A stretch of 64,000 nucleotides of DNA, taken from NCBI GenBank assembly GCA_910587405.1, contig CAJUKS010000002.1, forward strand, positions 17,545 to 81,544. The letters are read 5' to 3'. The notes beneath the pieces were generated by a model. That model worked only from the letters and a program-made list of their open reading frames with translations. It was not told the origin of the DNA and did no database searches. Both the position numbers and the translations under genes were made by a program. This document shows positions 17,983 through 26,794 of the stretch, in pieces (position 1 is the stretch's first letter; every line of letters begins with the position of its first letter). The stretch comes from an uncultured Alphaproteobacteria bacterium (GTDB taxonomy: Bacteria; Pseudomonadota; Alphaproteobacteria; RF32; CAG-239).

Positions 17983-19219
17983 CTTTTCCACTCCCCGCTT
18001 CTGTCGTTGTGTTGGCCGGATTGTCCCCGGATTCCGCATCGGCCTGCATATTGGCCAACCCGTCGGTTAGGACTTTTCCGCTGCTCGGGGTAATCTCTTT
18101 TTCAAGTTCACCCAGCTTTTCCGGTTTTTTGCCGTCGGCCGCTTCCAGTTCTTCGGCACTCGGCGGCGTAAACTTATAGTTGTCCAGGTTAAAATCCCCG
18201 GCAGCCTGCACCGGATCGACGGTTGCAAAGTTTTCGGTTGCCAGATCGCGCGCCACATCCAACTGCATTTTTTGCAGCAATATTTCGGTAAAGTTAAGCA
18301 GTGCCTGAATATTGTCGGTTTTCATCGTCACCACGGTCCCCAGAGCCCCGCCCAGGCTTTCAAACTGTACCGTCGACACTTTTTTCTTGCCTGCCTCGGT
18401 ATCATCCTTTTCAATTCTTGACTTGATGGTCATTGAACGAACCATCGCCTGTTGCATCGCTTTGTAATAGGCAGCACGATATATTGCGGCATAGGTTGCA
18501 GAAACATGGGTATCAACTTCGGTACCTTTTTCCGGCATCAAAGATTTAGCAGTCTTTTGCAGGTCTTCCGCCGAATCGTAATTGGCCGGAATCATTTTTA
18601 CCGAAGCAATCAGATCGGCTGCCTGATTTTTCATATTGCCGATTTGATCGTTCAGCTTGCCGATTTTGGTTTCGGTTTTACGATTGATCTGACGGGTTTC
18701 TTTAACCAGTTTTTTGGATATTTTGGCCTTTTCCTGTTCGTTCTTGCGAATTTGTTTCTGATACTTTTCGGTATTGGCGGGATCTTCGACAATTTTCTTA
18801 TTCAGTTCCCGCGTATTTTCATCCAGCGCCGCGATTTTCGCGTTTGCTTCACGGGTTTTGGCGGCAATTTCAACCGCGGCATCTTCTTTGGTCTTGCTTT
18901 GTTCGGCTTCCATATCGCTCAGTTTATTCATGATTTCGCCGAGGTTGTTCAGTTCTATCCCCTGAAACTCCTTCATCATTTTCATTCCGAAATCATAAAA
19001 TTCTTTCGCACCTTTGCCGTAGGTGATGGCCGTCTGCACAATCGCAGACTGCTGCAGCCCTTTGCCTGCCGTTTGCGAAGTGGTGTTACCGTAGGAAATA
19101 ACTTCGTTGCCGATGACCCCGGCGTCCATCTTAAACGGCGGCAACGGAATGAAAGCCCGGGCCGGCGCTCCCCAAAACACCGTACCCAAAACAAAAAGAC
19201 CAAGAAGAATTTTTTTCAT
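17969..19219 (-). CDS. Exported coiled-coil protein (VirB5-like candidate)
   Basis: A 416-residue protein with signal peptide ILLGLFVLGTVFWGAPARA. A long coiled coil (about 85-210) is rich in K/E/Q heptads. It is followed by a helical region with ATYAAIYRAAYYKAMQQAMV and an acidic tail. The pattern of signal peptide, coiled coil, then a helical end is that of VirB5/TrbJ-type minor pilins, which sit at the pilus tip, but no diagnostic motif is visible. The start overlaps the previous gene's end by 4 bp (ATGA), so translation is coupled. Confidence 0.6.
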   Translation of the reverse strand: MKKILLGLFVLGTVFWGAPARAFIPLPPFKMDAGVIGNEVISYGNTTSQTAGKGLQQSAIVQTAITYGKGAKEFYDFGMKMMKEFQGIELNNLGEIMNKLSDMEAEQSKTKEDAAVEIAAKTREANAKIAALDENTRELNKKIVEDPANTEKYQKQIRKNEQEKAKISKKLVKETRQINRKTETKIGKLNDQIGNMKNQAADLIASVKMIPANYDSAEDLQKTAKSLMPEKGTEVDTHVSATYAAIYRAAYYKAMQQAMVRSMTIKSRIEKDDTEAGKKKVSTVQFESLGGALGTVVTMKTDNIQALLNFTEILLQKMQLDVARDLATENFATVDPVQAAGDFNLDNYKFTPPSAEELEAADGKKPEKLGELEKEITPSSGKVLTDGLANMQADAESGDNPANTTTEAGSGKDEKK

Positions 19220-19896
19220 TTTCCGTCTCCTTCCGCTGCGGAGCCGCCGCTCTCGCCTTTGTCTTTATTGCTGAACAGCAGAGCTTTTTCAATCAGCTGC
19301 AATTCATAAATCGCCGACTGCATATCCCAGATATGCGCGTAACGACGGGCGTTTTCCATCGCTTCTTTGGTTGCTGCCGACTGCAAAATCTCGCGGCTGT
19401 CTCCCGCCTTAACCGTCTTATCCGCGGCCTGCCCTTTGGTGCGCGCTTCTTCCATGTTAACGCGAAGCACCAAAGCATACGCATACATCCGGCTCAGGCT
19501 TTCGCGGCGGATGGCGTCGGTGGTGTCTTTGTTAACAAAAAAAGTGGCATCCTGATCCTTGTCGGTGTAGTTCGGAATCATATTTTCTTCCACCGCACCT
19601 TCGAGTTCCTTAACATCGCCGACTTTTTCGGCAATCGGGCCGATCATTTTGACATTAATTTTTTTATCGTTCAGAATATTGCTCTTGACTTCTTTCAGCG
19701 GCCCGAAATCGCCCTGGCGCGCCGCATTGATGCCGGCCTGCACCTTTTTAAGCTCTTCCTGGACGTTTTGGGCTTCCTTCTGCACATCTTCCAACTTGCC
19801 GAGGACGGTTTCCACCGCCTCAAAGTCGGCGCGGGCATAACCGGCGTTTAAGAGTGCCAGAAGCAATGTCCAAACAAAAAATGCTTTTTTCATCAT
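19216..19896 (-). CDS. Exported helical protein (VirB5-like candidate)
   Basis: A 226-residue protein with signal peptide FFVWTLLLALLNAGYARA. A short coiled coil (about 28-62) is followed by helical segments ending in RRYAHIWDMQSAIYELQLIE, which resembles the C-terminal helix of VirB5/TrbJ family proteins. Length and layout fit VirB5. It overlaps the upstream gene by 4 bp and the downstream gene by 4 bp, in a tightly coupled set of exported proteins. Likely a pilus-associated or periplasmic component of the T4SS. Confidence 0.6.
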   Translation of the reverse strand: MMKKAFFVWTLLLALLNAGYARADFEAVETVLGKLEDVQKEAQNVQEELKKVQAGINAARQGDFGPLKEVKSNILNDKKINVKMIGPIAEKVGDVKELEGAVEENMIPNYTDKDQDATFFVNKDTTDAIRRESLSRMYAYALVLRVNMEEARTKGQAADKTVKAGDSREILQSAATKEAMENARRYAHIWDMQSAIYELQLIEKALLFSNKDKGESGGSAAEGDGK

Positions 19897-21428
19897 TTTT
19901 CTCCACTGGTTTCAGAAGCCTTATCCATATCAGAATCACCCAAAACGTCTTTGCGCGCCGCACACAACTGGTCAACCGTTTCCAAAATAATCTGCGAAGA
20001 GAAATTCATCGAAATACGGTTCAGCAACAACTGAGTCTGATAGTTGCTCATCGCCAGCACGGTCAAATCACCGCGAACGTCGGTCGAATCTGCGGCCAGT
20101 TTGTCCTGCTCATCTAAGGTGTCGCTGTAGTTGGCCGCCTCGTATTTGGCGTTGGTTGCCTCGGCCAAAAGAGAAACAACCGCCGTATAAACCATCTGAC
20201 GGCATTCTTTCATGCTGAGCGCCGCGTCAAAACTGTTGTCGGCATTATTTTCACGGATAATGGTTTCAATACATTCCTGACGTTTCTTTTCATCTTTGAT
20301 AAAAGTTTCGGCACTGATTGAACAACGTTGAGCCATCGGCACGACATAGACGTTGCCGATATAACTGTTGCCGACGCCTTCACTGTCGGAGGCGCTGGCA
20401 AAAGCCAAAACTTCGTGATGCCGATAGGTGTTGGCAGAAATTTTCTCCGCGGCGCCATTCAATCGCGGCGAGACCCGGAATTGCCGTCTGACCGCCGGTG
20501 CGGCCGCAGCAGGCGCAACTTCGATTTTCTTTGCCGCCGGGACAGCGGTTTCGAGCTTGGCCGGAACAACGACGGCATTGTCTTTGGTTACCGCCGTCGG
20601 CGCAACACGGACCGGAACCGTCTCCGAACCGGCAACGGACGGACGCACAAACGGACGACGACCGGACGGAAGCGTTTCGGCGGACAGTTTCTGTTCGGGA
20701 ATTACAACGGCTTCCGCCTTGACCGGCGCGTTACCGTCGACAACGGCTTCCGTAATTTCCGGACTGTTTTCGATTAATTTTTCTTCGGGGACTGAAACGC
20801 CGTCAAGCTCTTCGCCTTCTCCGGGAACACCGTCAAGATTTTCGCCGCCGACGTCTTCATCATCATCATACACGCGACCGTCGGAACTCATGACCGGAGG
20901 CGTCATTTCTTCCTCTTCGCTTTCTTCTTCCGGCATAACGGCCGTCATATCATCGGCCGGCAATTCTTCGGCAACTTCCGCCTCTTCTTCGACAAATTCT
21001 TCTTCGAACTCTTCTTCATCTTCCATATCGGCAGCATTCTGCTCGGCCACCGTATCCATCGCCGCCTGATAAGCTTCTTTCTGCGCCTGAACTTCGGCAT
21101 CATGAGCGGCCTTGGCCGCTTCGGCTTCCGCCTTACGTGCCATCGCCTTTTGCGCCAGCTCAATACCTTTGTTTATTTCATCGCCGTAATCGGCCTGAAA
21201 CTTGGAAACGGATGCGGCAGCATCGCCGACAATCGTATTCAGCTCACCGACTTTATTGGTAATGTCACCGATTCCTTTAATATTTTCAGAACCGTTTTTG
21301 ACAATACTGATCGTTCCTGCAATATTGGCGGCATCAAAAGTCGGCAATCCGGCCTGTGCTTCCATAACAACCAACAAACCGGCACCCGCACCCAAAATGC
21401 CCGTACCAATGCGCTTAATATTTACCAT
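19893..21428 (-). CDS. Exported VirB5/TrbJ-like protein with long acidic insert
   Basis: A 511-residue protein. A signal peptide (GILGAGAGLLVVMEAQAG) is followed by LPTFDAANIAGTISIVKNG, the type of start seen in VirB5/TrbJ proteins. Residues about 125-235 are extremely acidic (runs of E and D), then Ala/Val/Pro-rich linkers, then a helical C-terminal domain with Cys residues and IVVPMAQRCSISAETF-like text (about 345-480). A perfect GGAGGG ribosome site precedes the ATG. It lies 75 bp after virB4. The acidic linker is unusual for VirB5 and could keep the N-terminal domain away from the rest of the protein. The role is inferred from position and architecture. Confidence 0.6.
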   Translation of the reverse strand: MVNIKRIGTGILGAGAGLLVVMEAQAGLPTFDAANIAGTISIVKNGSENIKGIGDITNKVGELNTIVGDAAASVSKFQADYGDEINKGIELAQKAMARKAEAEAAKAAHDAEVQAQKEAYQAAMDTVAEQNAADMEDEEEFEEEFVEEEAEVAEELPADDMTAVMPEEESEEEEMTPPVMSSDGRVYDDDEDVGGENLDGVPGEGEELDGVSVPEEKLIENSPEITEAVVDGNAPVKAEAVVIPEQKLSAETLPSGRRPFVRPSVAGSETVPVRVAPTAVTKDNAVVVPAKLETAVPAAKKIEVAPAAAAPAVRRQFRVSPRLNGAAEKISANTYRHHEVLAFASASDSEGVGNSYIGNVYVVPMAQRCSISAETFIKDEKKRQECIETIIRENNADNSFDAALSMKECRQMVYTAVVSLLAEATNAKYEAANYSDTLDEQDKLAADSTDVRGDLTVLAMSNYQTQLLLNRISMNFSSQIILETVDQLCAARKDVLGDSDMDKASETSGEK

Positions 21429-21503
21429 ACCACCCTCCGTCTTGGTCTATGTCATATTAATAATAGCAAAAAAAAACTATTTTATAAATCTATTTTATGT
21501 CCG

Positions 21504-23936
21504 TCAGGCAAGATTTAAATATTTTGTAACAAAGTTGTCTTCGCCGTATTGTTTAATCAGATCCTCCACCAACAGAACATTTTTGCGTCCCGAATTATAA
21601 AGTTTCAGATAGGGTCCGAGACCGCCCAAATTAACATCCAAAATAACCGATTCTCCGGTTGCCGGACGCGACAGCAAAATCGCATACGGGAAATCGCGGT
21701 ACGAACGGCCGAATACAAAGTCGATCTCACGCTGATTGAGGTTCCAGTTGACATAATCTTCGGCCATCGCCTGCGGGTTGCGGAAGAAAATAACCGTCTG
21801 GCACTGACCGCGGATAACTTCGCCCACACCCAACCGGTCGATAATGTTCGGCTGTTGGAAAGCGCAAAGGTATGCCTGACGTTTTTTACGTCCTTCCTGC
21901 AAACCGATGATAAAATAGTCACGGAACATCGGGTGCTTGAGCATCGGCGCGGTTTCATCGATCATAATCAGTGACGGCACTCCGGTTTCGCCGGTTTCCG
22001 ACTGAATACGGTGCATGATGTAACTGATAACCGCCGGCGCCAGTGTTTCGTCTTCGAAAATATGAGTAAAGTCAAAGGCGATAAAACGTTTGGAATGCAA
22101 ATCCAAGCTATCGTTGGAAGCATTGAAAATCTTGCCGTACTGATCGGGATTAACCCAGCGGAAAAGCTCGCGGCGCATATTTCCGGTCGGCGAAAAACAG
22201 CTTTTATAGAGGTTGCTCATCACCCGTTCTTCAGGACGCAGATAATCAAACGCCGTTGTCACCGCACGGGCAATCTCCCGCTCCGACAAAGCATCGTCGA
22301 CCATCGTGATTGATTTCATCCAACGACGCAAAAAGGCACGGTTGTTTGCCGTCGGCTCGGCGTCAAACGGGTTGAGCGACACGTTTTTCTCATCGCCGTC
22401 AAAACCGACATACGCGCCCTTCACCGCACGGGTAAAGATTTCCGCACCGCGGTGACGGTCAAAGAAAAACACCTTCAGATCCTTGTGCCGCATCGCCTGT
22501 CCGGCCAAAAACGTCAGCAAAGTCGTTTTACCTTGTCCGGTCGGACCGATAATACAACAGTGGGCCACCGCAGATTCTTCCGACGAAACATGGAATTGGA
22601 AACGGTAACCGGAACCGGTTGTGGTACGGAAGACCGAAATAGCGCCCGGACCCCAGTCACTTTTGGCAAAACCTTCGGAGGGTTTGTCAAACGACACTGC
22701 AACCGCAACGACCCGCGACAAATAACGGTAAGTCCGCGGATAGGTATCGTAGGTGGGGAACTGGTTAAAGAACGTTGCCTGGCTGACCCAGCCTTCGCGC
22801 ACCGGGGTCACGCCGAACAAACGGCAAATACGCTGAACTTCGCCTTCGGCAAAGTCTATTTCTTCCAAACTGTGTCCTTTTAATACCAATGTCATCGCAT
22901 ATTCGGTCAAAGCCTGATAATTGGCATCGCTGTCTTCAATTGAGGACAATGCTTCATTGTACTGAGCAATCACATCGCCTGAAAAACTGGTCATGCGCGC
23001 CATGTTGGCCTGTTGCAGCAACAACGCGCGGGCGTTGGGTTTAAATATCGGCTTAATGTTGTGCAGCATCGTCAGTTCACAGTCAATCGCCAACAAAGAC
23101 ACGATCATCGACTCGTCCATAAAATCGCCCGAGGTTCGCAGCCCCATGGTAACGGCATACATTTCCTTATCTCCGGAAAAGAATTTAATAATGCCGTTTT
23201 CACCGGTAAAGTGGATATGATCGGCCGTCAAAATCTCGTTCAGCGCGGCGCCTTCGGCAGAACGCACTTTCGGATCCGGTTTGGATACCGGACTGCAAAT
23301 GCGGCTGAAAACATGAAACGGACTGTCTTTGGGAAGGCTGTCTTCGCTTTCGAACATCGCCCGCACGCCATATTCGCTCAGGGTTGCCATCAACGTTTGC
23401 GAAGCATAGTTCAAATCCTTCAGGGCATCGGGACGATCGGGAATTGAAATAATGATGTAATGCGAATTGCTGTAAACCCGGTTAAGCGTACTTTGCCAGG
23501 TATAAGCAACCTGTTCCAACAACGGATTATCAAACGTGCCGACAATTTCATCAGGCGGAATACGTTCGCGCAACGTGATAACCCGGCAGGTAACCTGCAA
23601 ATCCGACATATTGTCAATCCAGGATTTGCGCGCTTCGAGCATCGAGACGTTTTTCTCTTCGGTGGCAAAAGCCAGATCCAGCCCCTCAATCTTAAACACA
23701 CGGGCAAACGAACCGTTATAGCAACGGATGGTCATACCGTCTGACATCAGTTTATTAAACGGCAGAAAATCCGCCACTTTGGATTCACTCGGCTGCGGCA
23801 AAATGCTGTGCCCCAGTTTAGTAACCCACAAACCGGCAAAAGCTGCGGCCGAAATAAAACCAATCACCGCAACAATAACTTCTTTAGTGCTCAGCCCTTG
23901 CACGAACGTGCTGAAAAAATCAAAATCAGGGTGCAA
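21504..23936 (-). CDS. virB4: VirB4-type T4SS ATPase
   Basis: An 810-residue ATPase. An N-terminal hydrophobic segment (about 20-42) is followed by a VirB4/CagE N-domain and a RecA-like C-domain with Walker A GPTGQGKTTLL (about 463), the segment KVFFFDRHRGAEIF and Walker B SLIMIDETAPML. The conserved FRNPQA stretch follows. It drives pilus assembly and substrate transport at the inner membrane; DotO/IcmB and TraU are the counterparts in I-type systems. The start overlaps virB3 by 11 bp, the usual virB3-virB4 pairing. The N-terminal membrane helix is of the kind seen where VirB3 and VirB4 work as a unit. Confidence 0.93.
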   Translation of the reverse strand: MHPDFDFFSTFVQGLSTKEVIVAVIGFISAAAFAGLWVTKLGHSILPQPSESKVADFLPFNKLMSDGMTIRCYNGSFARVFKIEGLDLAFATEEKNVSMLEARKSWIDNMSDLQVTCRVITLRERIPPDEIVGTFDNPLLEQVAYTWQSTLNRVYSNSHYIIISIPDRPDALKDLNYASQTLMATLSEYGVRAMFESEDSLPKDSPFHVFSRICSPVSKPDPKVRSAEGAALNEILTADHIHFTGENGIIKFFSGDKEMYAVTMGLRTSGDFMDESMIVSLLAIDCELTMLHNIKPIFKPNARALLLQQANMARMTSFSGDVIAQYNEALSSIEDSDANYQALTEYAMTLVLKGHSLEEIDFAEGEVQRICRLFGVTPVREGWVSQATFFNQFPTYDTYPRTYRYLSRVVAVAVSFDKPSEGFAKSDWGPGAISVFRTTTGSGYRFQFHVSSEESAVAHCCIIGPTGQGKTTLLTFLAGQAMRHKDLKVFFFDRHRGAEIFTRAVKGAYVGFDGDEKNVSLNPFDAEPTANNRAFLRRWMKSITMVDDALSEREIARAVTTAFDYLRPEERVMSNLYKSCFSPTGNMRRELFRWVNPDQYGKIFNASNDSLDLHSKRFIAFDFTHIFEDETLAPAVISYIMHRIQSETGETGVPSLIMIDETAPMLKHPMFRDYFIIGLQEGRKKRQAYLCAFQQPNIIDRLGVGEVIRGQCQTVIFFRNPQAMAEDYVNWNLNQREIDFVFGRSYRDFPYAILLSRPATGESVILDVNLGGLGPYLKLYNSGRKNVLLVEDLIKQYGEDNFVTKYLNLA

Positions 23937-24216
23937 ATTTATTCCCCTTTGTCTTATACAAATTTTTGGTTATACGATAAGTCTGACCAAAGGCCTGAAT
24001 CATACTGGAGATATGCGGTTCTTTGGTCCCCCACAATACAATTATGCCGTGCACCAGCAAAATGCTGGCCACGAAAATAATCGGGTTAATCTCAAAAGCG
24101 CCGATCGACACAAACATAATCGGAAACTGGACGCCGAGATTAAGCAGCACCGGCAGAAACGGCCCCCAAAGAATCTTCGGAGGACTGGCTACCGCTTTTA
24201 ATACTGGTTCACGCAT
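23926..24216 (-). CDS. virB3: VirB3-like inner-membrane protein
   Basis: A 96-residue protein with two membrane segments (about 16-38 and 40-62) and a basic tail, the size and topology of VirB3/TrbD, directly before and overlapping virB4. The motif FEINPIIFVASILLVHGI and the early PPKILWGP are VirB3-like. ATG at 24216 has AAGGAA about 10 bp upstream. The frame is open further upstream to about 24759, but that part overlaps a terminator and the next gene. A good promoter lies 26-54 bp upstream, so this is the first gene of the long T4SS transcript. Confidence 0.85.
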   Translation of the reverse strand: MREPVLKAVASPPKILWGPFLPVLLNLGVQFPIMFVSIGAFEINPIIFVASILLVHGIIVLWGTKEPHISSMIQAFGQTYRITKNLYKTKGNKFAP

Positions 24217-24241
24217 TTCAATCCATTCCTTTATTTTTTCG

Positions 24242-24270
24242 ATTCTACAAGAAAAGTTTCTTTTATGCAA
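24242..24270 (-). promoter_or_regulatory. Promoter of the virB3-virB11 operon
   Basis: On the minus strand: TTGCAT (24270-24265), a 17-bp spacer, TAGAAT (24247-24242). The predicted start of transcription is about 24235, 19 bp before the virB3 ATG. It comes directly after the terminator of the pilin genes, so the locus has at least two transcription units. Confidence 0.6.
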
Positions 24271-24399
24271 CAAAAAAGCTTGTCGAAATGAGAATGGCAC
24301 ACTCGAACATTTCCGTGCCCTCATCGACATTTTTGCGCTCCGAAACCGCGTTGGCCGCAACGGATATCCGTAAAAAACGATTGTCGCGACCGACGCAAC

Positions 24400-24432
24400 A
24401 AAAAAACACCGCCCTGGGAGAACGGACGGTGC
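24400..24432 (-). terminator. Terminator after the third VirB2-like gene
   Basis: On the minus strand: GCACCG, a 14-nt loop, GCGGTG, then seven T. It lies 20 bp after the stop of the gene ending at 24452. Confidence 0.75.
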
Positions 24433-24451
24433 TTTTCGGATTTTCAACAAA

Positions 24452-25552
24452 CTACTTGAAAATATTTCCGATGTCTTGAGGAATATCTTTGGCGGCGTTT
24501 GCCGTTCCGTTGATAACTCCGACATCCTGGGTGACTTCTTTTCCTTCGTTGGCGCCTTTGTTGCTGCCCTTAAAGAAGTCTTCAACTTTCTGTCCCAAAC
24601 TTGGTTTTCCTTCCTTGTCGGTATAGTTGGTACCGATCGTTCCGGCTGCCGAAGTAATTGCTCCGGTGGCTGTGGTATAGTTATCAAAGGCCCCGACACC
24701 GGCGGTAATCGCTTCGCTGATGCTGCCGGCATTCTTAATTCCCTTAACCGACGAATCAACCGCGGTATAAACCGTCTTGGCGGCCGAGATAACCGTACTT
24801 GCCGTATTATAACCTTTTACGGCTTCGTCCTTAACCGTCTTAATGGTATCTTTGAACTTCTGCCAACCGGTGCGCGTATCGACCTGACTGCCGCCGCTGG
24901 TTCCGACCGGGCTGAGAGAAATGGTTTTCAAATCAACACCGCCCGATAAACCGGGAATACTGCCAACCGGACCCGACGGCAAAATCGGCATGACTTTTCC
25001 GTCTGCACCGGGAACCAGTCCGCCGCTGCCTAATCCGCCGGCACCGCCGCCTAATCCACCGCCGGCACCGCCGCCGATAGAGGTTCCGCCGCCGGCTGCC
25101 GTTACAGAAGCCGGGCAGTCATTCCCCTGACATTCGCCGAAAGTCGCCGAATAATCGGCTTCGGTGAAATCCGGCTGCAAGAAATGTCCGTACTTTAACG
25201 GAGGCTGTCCCTCACCCAAAGTAAAATATTCAATAAATGGTGTCATCATCGAGAGCAGAAACAAACTGATCGCAATGTTGCCCAAATGCTTAAAACTGAT
25301 TTTGTTAAAAATCGCCGCAAAGGTAAAAGCAATCAGCCCGAAACCGCCCAAAATGTAAACAATTTTTCGAATATCAAATAATGTCGTGGTCACTTTGCAG
25401 GCAATGGTTCTGAATATTCCGTGTTGTGCTTCGCTTTGCATGCATCCCAACAAATCAGCGAAGGCATCGCCCGGATTAAAACAGACAAACAGAGCTGTCA
25501 GCAACATTAACAGAGATACAGACATCCTATCTTTTATCTTAAATTTTTGCAT
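24452..25552 (-). CDS. VirB2-like membrane protein with long Gly-rich C-terminal extension
   Basis: A 366-residue protein. Signal peptide SVSLLMLLTALFVCFNPGDAFA, then two membrane segments at about 58-80 and 88-106 (RKIVYILGGFGLIAFTFAAIFNKISFKHLG). These match the VirB2/TrbC pattern and the two smaller pilin-like proteins just upstream. After them comes a glycine-rich stretch (about 155-185) and a helical region of about 150 residues without a known family. GGAGGG precedes the ATG. VirB2 pilins are normally about 100-120 residues, so the extension of about 240 residues is unusual. It may be a specialised cap or anchor subunit (inference). Confidence 0.65.
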   Translation of the reverse strand: MQKFKIKDRMSVSLLMLLTALFVCFNPGDAFADLLGCMQSEAQHGIFRTIACKVTTTLFDIRKIVYILGGFGLIAFTFAAIFNKISFKHLGNIAISLFLLSMMTPFIEYFTLGEGQPPLKYGHFLQPDFTEADYSATFGECQGNDCPASVTAAGGGTSIGGGAGGGLGGGAGGLGSGGLVPGADGKVMPILPSGPVGSIPGLSGGVDLKTISLSPVGTSGGSQVDTRTGWQKFKDTIKTVKDEAVKGYNTASTVISAAKTVYTAVDSSVKGIKNAGSISEAITAGVGAFDNYTTATGAITSAAGTIGTNYTDKEGKPSLGQKVEDFFKGSNKGANEGKEVTQDVGVINGTANAAKDIPQDIGNIFK

Positions 25553-25579
25553 AGCACCCTCCTAAAATCTCTGTTCAAA

Positions 25580-25945
25580 CTATTTTGCCAGACCCGAGTC
25601 ATTACCGCTGATCAACGTATCCGTGATCATGGTCGGGGTAATAACCGTACTTTCCACCATATAGTTAATAATCCCGGCCGTAGTCGCGATAACCATCAGC
25701 CCGATAATGATTGCCCCAAGCCATTTCCAGTTAAAGTTACCGAAGAAACCGCCGATGGCAATTGCGACGATACCGAAACCGGCAACCGCATAGATAATCT
25801 CGCGCATTCCTCTGAAGATCTCGGCACCTTTTGAGGTCAGATCACCGAACAATGCCGCGTAAGAATTGGTTGCAAATAAAATTGAAGAAGCTAAGAACGC
25901 AACCAATGCAAATATTATTATTTTCTTTAATTTTACGTACAACAT
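25580..25945 (-). CDS. virB2: VirB2-like pilin
   Basis: A 121-residue protein with signal peptide IIIFALVAFLASSILFATNSYA and two membrane helices (IIYAVAGFGIVAIAIGGFFG and WLGAIIIGLMVIATTAGIIN) separated by NFNWK, as in VirB2/TrbC pilins. ATG at 25945 has AAGGAA upstream; the open frame extends to 26002, but that part overlaps a hairpin. It shares the FG(K/N)(V/F)NWKW(F/L) loop with the next upstream gene, so they are paralogues. VirB2 forms the T4SS pilus or lines the channel. Confidence 0.8.
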   Translation of the reverse strand: MLYVKLKKIIIFALVAFLASSILFATNSYAALFGDLTSKGAEIFRGMREIIYAVAGFGIVAIAIGGFFGNFNWKWLGAIIIGLMVIATTAGIINYMVESTVITPTMITDTLISGNDSGLAK

Positions 25946-25978
25946 CTTCTTTTTCCTTCTTTTGTTAGTAGTAAAATA

Positions 25979-26020
25979 GGAGGGCTGCCATTGGCTAGCC
26001 AAAACTTCTGCCAGCCCTCC
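25979..26020 (-). other. Intergenic hairpin between two VirB2-like genes
   Basis: Arms GGAGGGCTG and CAGCCCTCC enclose about 24 nt. There is no T-run after it, so it is more likely an RNA processing or stability element that sets the ratio of the two pilins than a full terminator (inference). Confidence 0.45.
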
Positions 26021-26042
26021 CGATCAGTTAGTATACAGGCAA

Positions 26043-26384
26043 CTATACACCGAAGGTATCAGTTACGCCCGTACCGGCTTTGGAGCCTGCCGCATATTGA
26101 ACAACGGCGTTCGCTGCAGCCAAGATAGCCAGACCGACAGCCAAAGCTGCAAACCATTTCCAGTTTACTTTACCGAAAATAGCCGCAAAAGCAACACCGA
26201 CCAGACCAAAACCACCCAGGATGAAGATGATCGTTCTAACGGCTTCAAATACGTTAGAGACCTTCTTGCTCGCCTGAGTCATTAAGCTGGTGCCGTCAAC
26301 AGCCGCGGCATCGCCAACCATGGCAACGGTTACAAACAAAACCATTGCAGCCAGCGTCCAGATATTTCTTTTAATAAATTGCAT
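26043..26384 (-). CDS. virB2: VirB2-like pilin (first gene of the T4SS locus)
   Basis: A 113-residue protein with signal peptide LAAMVLFVTVAMVGDAAA, then a short periplasmic part and two membrane helices (TIIFILGGFGLVGVAFAAIF and FAALAVGLAILAAANAVV) joined by GKVNWKW. This is the VirB2/TrbC fold. AAAGGAG lies 6 bp before the ATG. It is the first of three related genes. A strong hairpin follows it, which could make it the most abundant of the three. Confidence 0.82.
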   Translation of the reverse strand: MQFIKRNIWTLAAMVLFVTVAMVGDAAAVDGTSLMTQASKKVSNVFEAVRTIIFILGGFGLVGVAFAAIFGKVNWKWFAALAVGLAILAAANAVVQYAAGSKAGTGVTDTFGV

Positions 26385-26742
26385 AGTTTTTCTCCTTTAA
26401 TTAATTAAAAGTACTTTACTTATACATTTTTAGGATACCTGATTTTTTCCAAAATTACCAGCATTATCATTTCCTGCACGTTTTCGATAACCGATTGTTT
26501 TTTATTATAAAAAATCCCTGTAACAAAAAATTCATAGTTAACTCGGCTTCATTTTGGACAATAAAAGGGACAGACTCCGCCCTGTCGTTTTGGTCCCGGC
26601 TTCGTTTTATCCGAAACAAAAAACAAGAAAACACTTATTTATATATATCACTCTGAATATACAGCCGCTGCGCCGCTGTCGTTCCGACCCCGCACAGCCC
26701 CCAAAAAAACGACGAAAATTTAATATTCGGCGAATTATGTGC

Positions 26743-26771
26743 TTGCCAATTCTCATATTTTAATTTATTGT
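26743..26771 (+). promoter_or_regulatory. Candidate promoter of the type IVb pilus operon
   Basis: TTGCCA (26743-26748), 17-bp spacer, TATTGT (26766-26771), about 24 bp before the first ATG. The rest of the divergent region 26385-26742 holds a small hairpin, GGGACAG...CTGTC, near 26571, and nothing else recognised. No clear promoter was found for the minus-strand pilin genes. Confidence 0.4.
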
Positions 26772-26794
26772 TAACCATTAGAGGGGTCAAGTTA

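Noticed and set aside
1160..26384. Conjugative plasmid or ICE transfer region
   Set aside because: No relaxase, coupling protein, origin of transfer or integrase is visible; it cannot be excluded but is not supported in this window.
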